Source of the DNA: Paracamarosporium sp. OC-R06-R3
Lineage: Eukaryota > Ascomycota > Dothideomycetes > Pleosporales > Didymosphaeriaceae
Direction of reading: 5' to 3'
DNA: 64,000 bases
Assembly (NCBI GenBank): GCA_019828545.1
Contig: JACVRA010000171.1
Coordinates: forward strand, 186,001 to 250,000
The translations under genes were made by a program, and so were the position numbers. The notes under the pieces are model-generated. The model was not told the DNA's origin. It searched no databases and worked only from the letters and a program-made list of their open reading frames with translations. Positions 1 to 10,746 of this stretch are shown piece by piece. The first letter of the stretch is position 1. Each line of letters begins with the position of its first letter.

Positions 1-1071
1 GGCGAGCAAGAAGGCTTATAAGTTGGTTCATGAATGAAAGGAAAGTGACTGTGAAATCCAGAAAAGAAAGCAGTGATGTAGCGTGTGAGAGCGTGGCGAG
101 ACGGTATCACAAATTCTGAAATAGGAGCCGGAAAATTTGAAAGCAACGAAATTAGGAAGCTCCTGTGGTCTTCTGTTACGTGATATGTCCCGTGCCTTGC
201 TTTGCTCTCGCGGGCATCTGTCACGGTCCTTAGTTGAACGATTCAACAAAAAAAAATAAAGCATCTGATCACAAATTTTTTTCTGAAGTTTAAGTGTGTT
301 CAATGCAAAAGACACCGCGAAACTTGCAGTTGTATGGGCAAGGGAGGCTGTTAACTCACCTTCCCTCGGATGAGATCTCAAATTAATCTGGTCTTCCGCT
401 GGTGCCGAAGGTAACCAAGTGCTGAAAGGAGTACCAATGTCCTCGTTTCCTGGTGATTGGGGAGGCTGTAGCTCTCTTGATGGGCGTCGAGAGTCTTGGT
501 AGTTATCGAGCCGCATCCAGTCGATATTATACTCAGGCGTCCATTGTGCCGATAGCCCTACGCCATCTATGAAGTTTACAAAATCTCGAAAATCTTCAAA
601 TCCTTCATCCTGATAGGGGTCGCGATGTAACGATGGGTCGATGTTCCCTTGCGCATCGTGGAAGGATGCCACGGGCGTTGGAAGCTCCGGCCGAGGCGTG
701 TGGCTTGGAGCTTCGAGCATTCCATTTGCGATAGCCACATTGACGGCGCTCAGATTGTTTGAAGAAATACTGTGCCGAGGCGGCGTCTGCGTCCGTTGTG
801 TTTGCTCGTTGATTTCCGCGCCAGCTTCACAGTGGCCAGTGATTCTCCAATGCCGCGTGAGGAGATCTCGACGCGTGAAAGATGCGCCACATTGACATAA
901 GAAGGGTTTCTCACGTGTGTCTTTGCATCAAATAATTAGCAATCTGATCTCGAGTAAAAGAGTGGGTCGAAAAGAGTGGAGTAACACACGTGTGCGGAGA
1001 TGGCGCGTCAGGTGCTCAGCACGTTTGAACGACCTCGAGCAATAATGGCATGTATGGCTGTGTCTGTGCAT
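1..1071 (-). CDS. C2H2 zinc-finger / Fungal_trans transcription factor (3' part off window)
   Basis: Nuclear DNA-binding regulator. Exon 990-1071 and exon 360-920 are joined by an intron at 921-989. Together they encode two adjacent fingers: C8-x2-C11-x12-H24-x3-H28, the linker HTREKPF, then C36-x-C38-x12-H51-x5-H57 (motif CQCGASFTRRDLLTRHW). A Pro/Ser-rich acidic linker follows. A GTGAGT donor lies at 359. A reading beginning at about 115 (FVIPSRHALTRYITAFF, then FPFIHEPTY) resembles the start of the Fungal_trans domain, so the gene runs off the left edge. Whether 116-359 is one 244-nt intron or hides a small exon is unresolved. The ATG at 1071 has an in-frame stop just upstream and leaves only seven residues before the first finger, so an upstream exon is possible. 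It lies next to the imide/amide gene group and could regulate it; that is inference only. Confidence 0.82.
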
Positions 1072-1573
1072 GTGGATTCAAACTTCGGAGTTGCGGAGTG
1101 TTGGAGGTGTGGGATTGGAGTTCGCGGGGCGCAGGACACTTGCAGTGCGTGGAGTCAGGGTTTTCTTAGAGCAAGCGCTAGCCTGACTTGTGGCGCGCTG
1201 CTATCATCCAGATGATTATCCTACCCCACAATTGGAGGTTCCGATTGCAGAAATCTACTCCAACTGGACTCCAATCTAGCGGAAACGATTGCAACACAGA
1301 TCAGCTGTTACTACTGGCTACTGCTGGGGACGGTTATGCTCGCCACCTATCAACTTTGACATCACCGATACGCAGGCTTGACTTGCGTTACAGACACCAC
1401 GACCTGGTGCTTATCTCCGCGTGATCGTTCGTGTTGATTTGTAGTTTCAACTTCGAGGGCAACTCCACCCGGTGTTGAATTACGTTTAACTTCATTGTGC
1501 CTCTCGGCATACACGGAAACCTTGTGATATTATTCCTACTTTATCCCTATTATCAAGCGTCATCACCAATCAG
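1072..1573. other. intergenic, divergent promoter region
   Basis: Region between the divergently transcribed zinc-finger gene and the SDR gene. It must hold both promoters. No coding exon or RNA gene was recognised. Confidence 0.5.
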
Positions 1574-2533
1574 ATGGCATCAATTACGAGGCAGTTACTT
1601 GGTGTAGCTGTAGTGACTGGCGCGGGCGGTACAGGTAAGAACTGAGGCACAATAGATTCTGTGTCGTGGCTTGTTTGACAATTATCAGGCATTGGTGCGG
1701 CCGTAGCCAAAGGTTTTGCTCGGTCCGGATGCACGAGAATTGCCATAACAGACATTAATCCAACAACACTCTCTCGGACCAAAGAGGCTCTATTATCCAT
1801 CAATTCCTCAGCCACGATCTTTGACAAACCGGGAGATATAGCCGATGAGAATTTCATCGAATCGTTTCATGAGGAAGTGTTTCGCAAATTCTCAAGGCTC
1901 GACTATGCGGTAAACTGTGCAGGAGTACTAGGTAGCAAGACTTTGAAAGCGGTCGAAATGGAAACGGATGCGTTTGATCGATTAAATGGGATCAATTATC
2001 GTACGCGACCAGCAAATTATATTCTATTGAATGCCACTAACGTATCCTAGGCGGTTCGTGGTTAAGCTGTCGGGCACAATTGAGACACATGCTCAAGCAA
2101 GAGCCTTTGGAGGAGCAGCCGAAACAGAGAGGCGCCATTGTAAACATTGCGAGTCAATTGGGTATAGTTGCCAGACCTGGCGCTGGTAAGCCACGTTCTC
2201 ACCATACCAATACTATTCGTCCACTGACATTGAGTAGCTGCGTATTGTGCTTCTAAAGCTGCCATCATCAATATGACTCGGTCCAACGCAATCGACTATT
2301 CCGAAAATGGAATACGTGTGAATTGTGTGTGCCCCGGTGTGATCGAGACGCCGATGACGACTACTTCCCCTGAGATGGTCAGAGCACTCGAGCCTGCTAT
2401 CAACATCGCACCTATGCAGAGGATGGGTACTCCAGACGAGGTTGCTAATGCTGTTCTTTTCCTGTGCTCGACGCAGGCGTCATTTATTCAAGGGCACGCA
2501 CTCGTGGTAGATGGGGGATATACAATCAATTAA
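1574..2533 (+). CDS. short-chain dehydrogenase/reductase (classical SDR)
   Basis: NAD(P)-dependent oxidoreductase of 267 residues after removal of three introns (1635-1688, 2001-2050, 2186-2237). The Rossmann glycine motif TGAGGTGIG is split by intron 1. The NAG-type motif NCAG, the catalytic Ser in IVNIAS and the catalytic YCASK (Tyr-x3-Lys) are all present. The C-terminus (GHALVVDGGYTIN) is typical of the FabG-like classical SDR group. The substrate cannot be read from sequence. It is the first of several oxidoreductase and hydrolase genes in the left 10 kb and could process a product of that pathway. The start at 1574 is the only ATG placing the Rossmann motif near the N-terminus. Confidence 0.9.
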
Positions 2534-2956
2534 TCAACTTTATGGTGATTTGTGTTGCGCATACCCCTGTGCATCTACCAGATATGAGAGAGCCAGGATA
2601 CTAGCCGTCTTCGATCCCCTCATGTACCGTATAACAAATAGTGAAAGAAACAGATGTGACAAGTTGGTGGGCTTTTTATTACTAATCTATTCATTCTTAT
2701 TGTTGTTTTTGGTTGCTGAGTCTTCATGGATATTTTGGTTTCCTGTGAAACGCTATCCTGCCACATTATGCAGCTTACGAAGGAGTTCGTTTTATTGAAC
2801 TATTCGGTCACGGCGCTAAGGCCACTCAGATTGAACAGTCGATAAACACGAGCTCCTTCATATGTGCTGAGGTTCTCTTTGCGCAGGAGTTGCAAATTAC
2901 AAAGTTCTATTGGACGATATATTGCTGCTCTAGCTGTGTCTATCTGCACCATTCTA
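2534..2956. other. intergenic, convergent 3' ends
   Basis: Region between the 3' ends of the SDR (+) and the transporter (-). No gene or RNA was recognised. Confidence 0.5.
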
Positions 2957-4498
2957 TCAAGACGAGTTGCTGTTGTCCGCACAAGAGAATGCGGAGTCGA
3001 TGCTTCCGTCTTTGTAGGCTTCCAGGATCTGGACGATGACACCATACGTTCCACCAACGCACAAAAAGAGCGAAAGAAGAATCATCAGAATATGCAAGCC
3101 GTACAAGGTCTTCTGCAGCCACGTACCCTTCCAGTAGTCCTTGTGATCATAGATCCACAACCAGCCGGGCAGACCAAGCGCAAGTGGGGCGAAAGCAAGA
3201 CTTCCAGCAAGACTGAGGAGGTAGTTGAAGATAGGGACCCCTGAAGCAATCAGGAAACCGACAACGTTGATAGCGGCAAGTGTCCCTAACCAAACACCCC
3301 AATGCACGAACGAGTTGGCTTGTAGATGTTTCGAGTCTCGGAGAATTCGGACGAAGATGTATTTTGCGCTGACGTGGTTGAAGAGCGCACCCGAAACCAT
3401 GAGACCGAGAATGCCGATTCCATAGGCAATCTTTTTGATTAAAGGTCCGGCGCTGCCAAGCGAAGGAGAAGCGACCCATTGTCCACAATACCAATATACA
3501 ACGATACTGAATGTCAGGTACTATCTCGAATCAGTCATGTCCTTAACACATCGCAAGATCACTTACAGCAGCGGTCACAAAACCCATACACCAGTTCACT
3601 GCCTTCTTATAGTCTTTGGGATTCTTCATCTCGCTCATCACAGGCAGAAACGCGCCGGTCCCAGCACCAGAGCAGAAGATCGTCGATGCCGCGGCCATGC
3701 CAGCTGCGAATGTGGGGTGACCGATTACGTGGTAGCCGAAGTCAAAATCGCCTGTCTGAGGAGCTGCCGCTGGGCGGTCGAGTGTCGTAACGCCAACGCT
3801 GCAACGATATTAGTTGGGCGCGCCGAGAGCCTAGAGATACTCACACAACTATAAAGATGGCAGTGAAGACAGAGAGAAACCCAGCCCAGGTAACCCAAGC
3901 AATCTTCTCGAATTTTCGTGGGCTTCCGGCGATAAAAACCATGACAGTTGCAATAATCGAGAAGTAGTTTGTGCAGAGGGAGTGGTTGGAGAGGGCATTG
4001 AGTGCAGTGGATGTACCAACGATCCCTGAAGCCCCAACGAGGACGAAAGCAACAAGGAAGAGTATGCCCGTCAGCTCTCTTACTATCTTGCCACCGACTA
4101 AATTGCCCATATCGGCGATACTGTGGCAACCTGGGTGATTGTGGCGAAATTGACCTTGGATCTGGGCACAATAGGTATTCAGGAATTGCCATCCGAGTAC
4201 ATTTAGCGCTCCAGGCATTGCTCCTAGAGTGTACATAGCGGATGGAATTGTCAAGACACCAGTCGCGAAGATGACTGTGTGAGGCAGTGGTTAGTTGGTG
4301 GTGTGGTGAAAGAGTTGACTGAGACATACTCTTTGTGAAAATGATTGTTGTCTGTATCCATCCAACAGTTCGGAAGTCCTCGTATCCTTCTCCACGCTTG
4401 AAGATCTCTCCATCGTTCTCAAGATCGACTTTCTGGATGGAAACGTTGTCACTGCTAGTAGCAGGCTCAATGGTATCGTGCCACTTCTCAGCCGACAT
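2957..4498 (-). CDS. amino acid transporter, AAAP family (Aa_trans)
   Basis: Integral membrane transporter of 464 residues, probably plasma-membrane amino-acid or related nitrogen-compound uptake. Introns lie at 4275-4329, 3799-3844 and 3521-3566; the acceptor at 3520 restores the reading YLTFSIVVYWYCGQW. A hydrophilic, acidic N-terminus of about 50 residues (MSAEKWHDTIEPATSSDN) precedes the first helix (FATGVLTIPSAMYTLGAMPG), which is the usual AAAP opening. About ten further hydrophobic segments follow, including FLVAFVLVGASGIVG and VWLGTLAAINVVGFLIASGV. The family includes fungal neutral amino-acid permeases of the Mtr type. An upstream in-frame ATG at 4579 is less likely because MSAEKW fits the family N-terminus. 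It lies between an SDR and an imidase-like gene, suggesting uptake of a nitrogen source used by them. Confidence 0.9.
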
Positions 4499-5209
4499 GA
4501 TTGCAGCTCGTCGAAAATTTTGCAGTGTAGTGTAAAAGAGTGGATGTAGCTGCTTTCGTACCGAGTCGGTGATCGACAAAGTACTTCAACGTCGATATAT
4601 ATATGTGCACCCGCCTCCTTGGTACCTTAGGTCCTTATTACGTTGATAAGTCGTTAGGGCCATGATCTTGGCCTGATAGCACGCGGTATCTTGGAATCCG
4701 GGGATACATGGTTTCGCCCCACAGGCTCCATTGTGTTGGGGTACCTAGGAGGGTTCTCCACTCTTTAGCGTGGAGATAGAACATGCTGACACGCCTGGTT
4801 GCTCCAAACCTGCCGCGAACCTGCATTGACCCACGCGAATTAATCGCTCCAACAACTGATTAAGCCAGATAACTGAGGGAGGTCGACCCCAAAGCCCCGG
4901 GTTACCGTCCTAATGCGGTGCCATCCCGCACAGCTGGGTCAGGCTATGATATTCGTATCGGTTATCTAAATTGGCCCTCTAATGAATATGGGGTTGATTC
5001 AGTATCGTATGGATTTGGCTGATTAGATTGGAACAGCATATGGTGAAGGCATGTATGCAGCTTTGCGTCTCGCTTATTTGAATGGAAATCCGCTCACACC
5101 CCTGAGAATGTGTTTTGGTAGTCTACAAAGAAAAAAGGATCAGGGTATCACCGGATTCATTCGTTCGGCCTACAGACTAGCCACATTAATTTAAGTATAC
5201 ATGATTGAT
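4499..5209. other. intergenic, transporter promoter
   Basis: About 0.7 kb upstream of the transporter and downstream of the imidase-like gene. It holds a TATA-like run at 4595-4604. No other gene was recognised. Confidence 0.5.
4595..4604 (-). promoter_or_regulatory. TATA-like element upstream of the transporter
   Basis: Alternating AT run of ten bases about 97 nt upstream of the transporter ATG. The spacing suits a core promoter; this is inferred from position only. Confidence 0.35.
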
Positions 5210-6419
5210 CTAGTTCGAGACGTTGACTGGTGATTCCTTCAACTTTGCACCAGGTTCAGCCGGCATCAGGGCTCCTTCTGGCGGTATGTTCTTGCCTTTG
5301 AACTCATCGCACATTTGCTCCATAGTGACGAATTCTACACCTTCATGTTTCTTAAAGTGTTCAATGAGCCTAGGACGAAGCCAAATTAATTAGCGTTGAT
5401 GTAACAGGGTTTGTGTTTCATTCGTACCTCTCGTGCATCAGTAACGCATGTGGTCGGCCGGACACGTCTGGGTGGATCGTAATAGGCTGCGAAATTAGCT
5501 CGGGTCATGTTGTCTCTGGATTGGTACATCAAGACTTACGAAGATGAACTCATCATATTCTCTATAGAAGTAGTCAAAGTGATCCCTCCAGAGGTCTTCT
5601 ATATCGCGCGCATTGACAAAGCCATGGCTATTCGCTGATGCCTTGATGAACATCATCGGCGGCAGGTCCTGTTTTGCGTCAGAGGTGTATACTAATTCAG
5701 TTTCTGGAAATCTTACATCAAGATACCAGTTTGCTGGGATTTCAACAAGCCCAGTTTCTCGGCCTGGAACCAGTGGCTTCATCCACTCCACAGCTTTTTT
5801 CGTGTAGTCGATTTTAGTCCACGTATCTCCCGTGCGGAGATAGTAAGCCTGGCAGTCGTGGTGACTCATGCTATGGTCGTATTCAATTCCATAAGAAAGC
5901 AACAGCTCCGCACCTTCTTGGCTTGTTTCCCACCTTGAGTCCCGATAAATTAGCCCCTTCATTCGGATATGTGCGTGAACACTTACCAAGGCGCAACACT
6001 TCCTCGGGGAGGCTTTCCCGCAAACTCTGTCAGCATACGATACGTCTTATCTAAGACATCCCTCTGCTGTTCTAGCGTCATGTCTACGGGATTTTCGTGA
6101 CTATAGCCATGCAGACCAATCTCGTGCCCAGCATCTCGAACTGCAGCCATATCCTCAGGAAATGTTTCCAAGCTGTGACCAGGTATAAACCAGGTGGTTT
6201 TGATGTTGTACTTGGAAAACAACTTTAGTAGACGCTGTGTACCAACAGAACCAGCCCACAGCCCGCGGCTGATGTCGCTTGTGCTGTCCTCGCCCCCATA
6301 AGATCCTAGCCACCTATTGGGCGGTTAAAACTCCTGTCTTCAATATGCGAAGTGACTACTTACCCTGCAACGGCATCTACATCAACACCATAGGATATCA
6401 GCACGCGCTTTTTACCCAT
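5210..6419 (-). CDS. HpPgdA-like polysaccharide deacetylase-fold hydrolase (cyclic imidase type)
   Basis: Metal-dependent hydrolase of the CE4/NodB fold, 315 residues after removal of five introns (6314-6363, 5934-5986, 5669-5716, 5487-5539, 5370-5427). It closely follows the Helicobacter PgdA-like family: opening [19 protein letters not shown], then [38 protein letters not shown]. Likely metal ligands are Asp15, His87 and His91, matching the family Asp-His-His triad. The 48-nt intron 5669-5716 is a multiple of three and stays open if retained, but removing it restores the family motif YLDDLPPMMF and it carries a CTGAC branch site. Members of this family are cyclic-imide hydrolases rather than true peptidoglycan deacetylases, which a fungus would not need. 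The neighbouring amidase supports imide catabolism. No signal peptide is visible, so it is probably cytosolic. Confidence 0.9.
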
Positions 6420-6866
6420 TATTGGAGATATAGTTGTACTTCAAATTGGTGAAGTGACGTGATTCTTGAATGCAGGGAAGTTGCAGATGAAGTGACAGAG
6501 TCCTAGGTTGTTTTTTCAACGGGCAAGCACATGGGAAGTTGATGCGGAGAAGAGTGTACGATGAAATTATCGCGGAGCCGACAGTGCTAGGCAAAGCTGC
6601 CCTGCGGGTCCAGGGTCCAGAACTCCAACTTACTCCATCATGCGCGCTTATGCGTTATCGCACACCATAGTCTCCAACTTTGCTCCAACCGCCGTATCAA
6701 GGTCATATCTGGTTCACAGATAGGGCAAAGGGTATCACAGTTTACATTTGATGAAACCTAGAGATAGCAATTTGTATTCGTTATCGAGCGCTTACAAGCT
6801 GCTTAGGAGTCCATTGAACCTGAGTCTTCACCCATCGTTCAGCAACCGACATTTAACAGGCCGACG
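6420..6866. promoter_or_regulatory. divergent promoter with four GATA-factor sites
   Basis: Shared upstream region of the imidase-like gene (-) and the alcohol dehydrogenase (+). HGATAR motifs lie at 6655-6660 (CGATAA, - strand), 6718-6723 (AGATAG), 6762-6767 (AGATAG) and 6781-6786 (CGATAA, - strand). Such clusters bind AreA/NIT2-type nitrogen regulators in ascomycetes. Regulation by AreA is inferred, not shown. Confidence 0.5.
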
Positions 6867-8099
6867 ATGACATCACAGAACATGCGCGCGGCGCAAATTA
6901 CAGAAGTAAAACAAATCACAATGTCTCATCACTGTCGAAGCCACTCTGACACATTCAAGTTTAACAAACCATACCAGCTGAACTCGCAGCCGATCCCAGA
7001 ATGCGGTGCTCATGACCTGTTAATTCAAATCCATGCCGCAGGGTTCTGTCATTCAGACCTTCAGGTATGGGAAGGCCAGTTTCCAGCCAAGCTACCAATG
7101 ATCCCATCCCACGAACCCTCCGGCAAGATTGTGCAGGTTGGTGCTGGAGTGAAAGGTTCATGGGAAGTAGGCGATCGTGTAGGTGTATTGAACTTCAAAA
7201 AGGCCTGTGGGGAGTGCGTAGGCTGTCGCCAGTATATCCGAAGAAAAGGTTGCACTGATCCTCGCTTTTGCGAGAGAAGAGAAATGGCTGGTTTCAAGCA
7301 CGATGGAGCATTTGCAGAATATATGATCGCTGATCCAGCAGTACGCGGTCCTTTATCAGACCTAAAGTATTTGCGCTGACTGATGCGATACGCTTAGACC
7401 ACTGTCCATCTACCCGAAAATGTTTCTTTTGAGCAGGGCGCACCTCTTATGTGTGCAGGCGTAAGGTGTTGCACCCCGTGTGTCTTTCGGTCACTAACAG
7501 AGATAAAGGCAACAGTATGGGGTGCGCTCCAGAAACTGAAACCAGAGGTTCAGTCCGGTGAAACAGTCGCAATTGTGGGCATAGGTGGACTTGGACAGCT
7601 AGGAATTCAATTCGCAAAAGCTATGGGGTTCAAGACGATAGCTATCGACAATCGCCCAGAAGGCCGCCGGTTAGCAACAGAAGTATCCTTAAATCTAAAG
7701 CCAGATCTTGTTGTAGATTCATCAGCATCAGATGCTTCAGATATAATTCTGGATTTTACAGCAGGTGAAGGGCTTGCAGGCATTGTGGTCTGTACCGATT
7801 CTATACCGGCAAATACCTGGAGTCTACGACAGCTCGGCAATGGAGGTGTGATGGTACCAGTTGGCCTGCCTAGGGATAGATGGGTATTCGACACGGAACC
7901 TATGGTCTTCCGTGAACTCACTATACGAGGCGTATACGTAGCTGGCAAGGAACAAGTGGAAGAGATGTTGAATGTTGTGGCTGAACACAACATCACGTCT
8001 TATGTTAACACAGTCGCTTTTGATCAGATTCCATATCTGATTGACAAGTACACAGATGCGGCTATAAAGGGGCGACTAGTTGTCCAGATTACCCAATAG
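6867..8099 (+). CDS. zinc-dependent alcohol dehydrogenase (MDR superfamily)
   Basis: NAD(P)-dependent medium-chain dehydrogenase of 375 residues with introns at 7341-7397 and 7461-7508. Catalytic zinc ligands are Cys in AAGFCHSDLQ and His-Glu in IPSHEPSG (Ser replaces the usual Gly before the His). The structural zinc site has four cysteines: CGECVGC followed by KGC and RFC. The Rossmann motif is VGIGGLGQLGIQFAKAMG. The C-terminal region (GRLVVQITQ) is normal for the yeast-type ADH group. Two candidate starts lie 15 nt apart (6867, 6882); the first is used. It is transcribed divergently from the imidase-like gene and lies head-to-tail with the amidase, and may oxidise an alcohol or aldehyde in the same pathway. 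Substrate unknown. Confidence 0.9.
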
Positions 8100-8642
8100 G
8101 GATTAGGAGAAATCATTAACTTTGGACGTGGCCGTTGGAACGAGTAGGCCATGTTACATTCTTTCCAAACTTGTAATATAACGCATATCACGATTTGAAT
8201 ATCAGCAGGTATCCTACAAGTACGGAACCAAGCTTTCAGTACAGCTTGGTTAAACACAGTGCAACAAAATGTACTCGAACATTGACCTCGGCGCCGTATC
8301 TAGTCTGTGTCCTAAAGACGAATATTCAGGCGCATGACATCTCGTCGATCCTTTCTCCTAAATGCCGATTTCCACATTTTGCAACCCTAGACTACCGCGT
8401 GGTTTTATTTTGTTGCTGGGAACAAGTATCCGACGCGAAACGCGTATTCGCCACACTTTTGGGGTCGGTTGGAGTTAACCTGACCGACTCCAATGAAAGG
8501 CCCACTTTTAGTATCAGGGTTATCATTGGCTATAGAACGCGCGGCATCCCATGTGCTTGAATTTCTCTCAGGTATATCAGCATATTCGCAGTGTGGTGTG
8601 TCCTCTTGATTCTCACAGCAAACAATAAAGCGAACAACAAAG
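8100..8642. other. intergenic, amidase promoter
   Basis: About 0.54 kb between two same-strand genes. One TGATAA (GATA-type, - strand) lies at 8520-8525. No coding exon was recognised. Confidence 0.45.
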
Positions 8643-10445
8643 ATGTCAGTGTTCTTCGATTCATCCCTGAGGTTCGTTACACATATTTATTGGTCATGCT
8701 CTACCATAAGAAGCTAACACATCAACAAGCGACGATGCTATACCCGAAGGCGAGGCAGAACTGCTGTTAGCTAACATCGGCATCACGGAGGGTATATCAA
8801 CAGGAGAGTCAGGTGAATTCCGACAACTGTTGACCGCAGTACACGATGTTGCCGAGCATGTTCTTGCTCTGCCTGACTACACAGCATGTGCGGATGTCAA
8901 GAAATACCCGCGGAGAAACATCCATCGTCCGGCCGAGGAAGACCAGAACTACGGCAGTGCCTGGGCACATAAATTTCTAATCCAAGGCAATCCGGAAGGA
9001 AAGTTATTGAAAGGCAAAACAATATGCCTGAAAGACAATGTAGCTGTGGCCAATGTTCCACAGTTCTTCGGTAGTGATGCTATCCCGGCATGGACTTCTG
9101 GCGCAGACGCCACGGTTGTCACGCGGGCCTTGGAAGCAGGCGCAGATATCGTGGGCACGACGACCTGTGAGAATTTTTGTAATTCCACATCTTCATATAC
9201 AAGTGCACAAGGAACTGTTCATAACCCGTATGCAAAAGGGTACTCTGCAGGTGGTAGCACGTCCGGTGGCACAGCATTGGTTGGTGGTGGCTTGGTGGAT
9301 ATTGCTATCGGTGCGGACCAAGGTGGCAGCATTCGTGTGCCGTCATCATTCTGTGGCTGTATGTACTGCTCTTCTGAAAAAGACTCCGAGTGTATCCAGG
9401 CTGACTTATTCTCTCACAGGTGTGGGACTGAAGCCAACACAGTAGGTCTTCGGGCGATGGATGTCTTTCGTGCGACGATGCTAACTTTGTCGACAGCGGC
9501 CTGATACCATACACTGGGATAAGTAGTGGTGATGCGATTTCAGACCATGCCGGCCCAATAGCGAAAACTGTGAGGAATGTTGCCTTATGTTTAGATGCTA
9601 TAAGTGGAAGAGATGATTACGACGACCGGACGCTCGGAGCACCTCTACACGGCTCAACGACTTATTCCAATTCTCTGCAAAACTCGATCAATGGATACAA
9701 GATAGGAATACTAATTGAAGGGTTCGAACACCGATTGGTGGACCCTCTTGTAAAGCAAAGAGTTCTAGATGCAACGTACGCGTTCGAGAAGCTTGGAGCT
9801 ACGGTCGAAGAAATATCTCTTCCCGTACACCTTGAAGGTCCTGCTATCTGGACAATTCAGCAACGAATCGCTGGCACCCTCGGCTTGATGGGATTCGCGC
9901 ACGGCCGACGCGGGCTCTTTTCTACCGAATTTGAGGCTGCACGTCAACCATGGACAAACGCAAGTTTTCAAAAACTCTTCCCATCCACCAAGAACACAAT
10001 AATCAACGGACTCTCCCTTATGAAGAGCTATCCCGGGCTTTACGCAAAAACCATGAATATCGCACAGCAGATTCGCGATTCGTACGAGAAGTTATTCCAG
10101 GAGTATGACCTCATTGTCATGCCTACAACGCCTTTCGTCGCACCTTCCAACATTGTGTGGAAGCAGGGAGATTCCCCAATGGCTGCTTTAAAACCAAGTA
10201 TGGGCATCACTATCAACACAGCAATCTTTGATGTCACAGGCCATCCGGCAATGTCGCTCCCTGTCGGGTTTGCGCCGAGTGGGGAAGATCCTGAGATAAG
10301 TTTGCCAGTAGGGATGCAGATCGTTGGAGGATTATGGCAGGAGCAGAAGATTTTAAACGCTGCATTTGCGTGGGAAAAGGCTAATGACTGGAAACGAATT
10401 GGTACTCATACTGACGGATCCGTAAAACTTCCCGTGAAGCTATGA
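8643..10445 (+). CDS. amidase-signature family amidase
   Basis: Amide hydrolase of 542 residues with introns at 8672-8729, 9359-9419 and 9442-9496. The catalytic Ser-cisSer-Lys set is visible: Lys in CLKDNVAVANVP, then GYSAGGSTSGGTALVGGGLV and IGADQGGSIRVPSSFCG. The exon between introns 2 and 3 is only 22 nt, yet joining it restores CVGLKPTHGLIPYTG, the usual motif after the glycine-rich core. The C-terminal part (TGHPAMSLPVGFAP) is also family-typical. Overall it resembles the enantioselective and nitrile-pathway amidases of Rhodococcus type, which hydrolyse small carboxamides to acid and ammonia. Next to an imidase-like gene it is a good candidate half-amidase. No signal peptide; probably cytosolic. 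Confidence 0.92.
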
Positions 10446-10455
10446 ACAGAATTTA

Positions 10456-10461
10456 AATAAA
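10456..10461 (+). terminator. candidate poly(A) signal of the amidase
   Basis: AATAAA eleven bases after the amidase stop codon. Supported by position and hexamer only. Confidence 0.35.
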
Positions 10462-10746
10462 GGGTAGGCTCATAAGCTTATCTACGAAAATTCCTATTTT
10501 GGGCGTGCATGCAAGGACATGGATGTGCACACAATGAGTGTATTGAGACTTCAAGAATAATTAGAGTGTACCATCCTGCTACAATGAATACGATATCTCA
10601 TCAGTAGGAACTGATCTAACCACGGTATGTTTCCTTGTGTCCCATCCCAACCATATACGTTATACTAGAATGGAACCTACAGCATAAATGTAATTGCACA
10701 CAGCCTCCACTCTCCTATCTCTCCTGTTCTTCTTTTACAACGTGAA

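Noticed and set aside
5669..5716. A 16-residue fungus-specific insertion in the imidase-like protein
   Set aside because: The stretch has donor, branch site and acceptor, and its removal restores the family motif, so an intron is the better reading.
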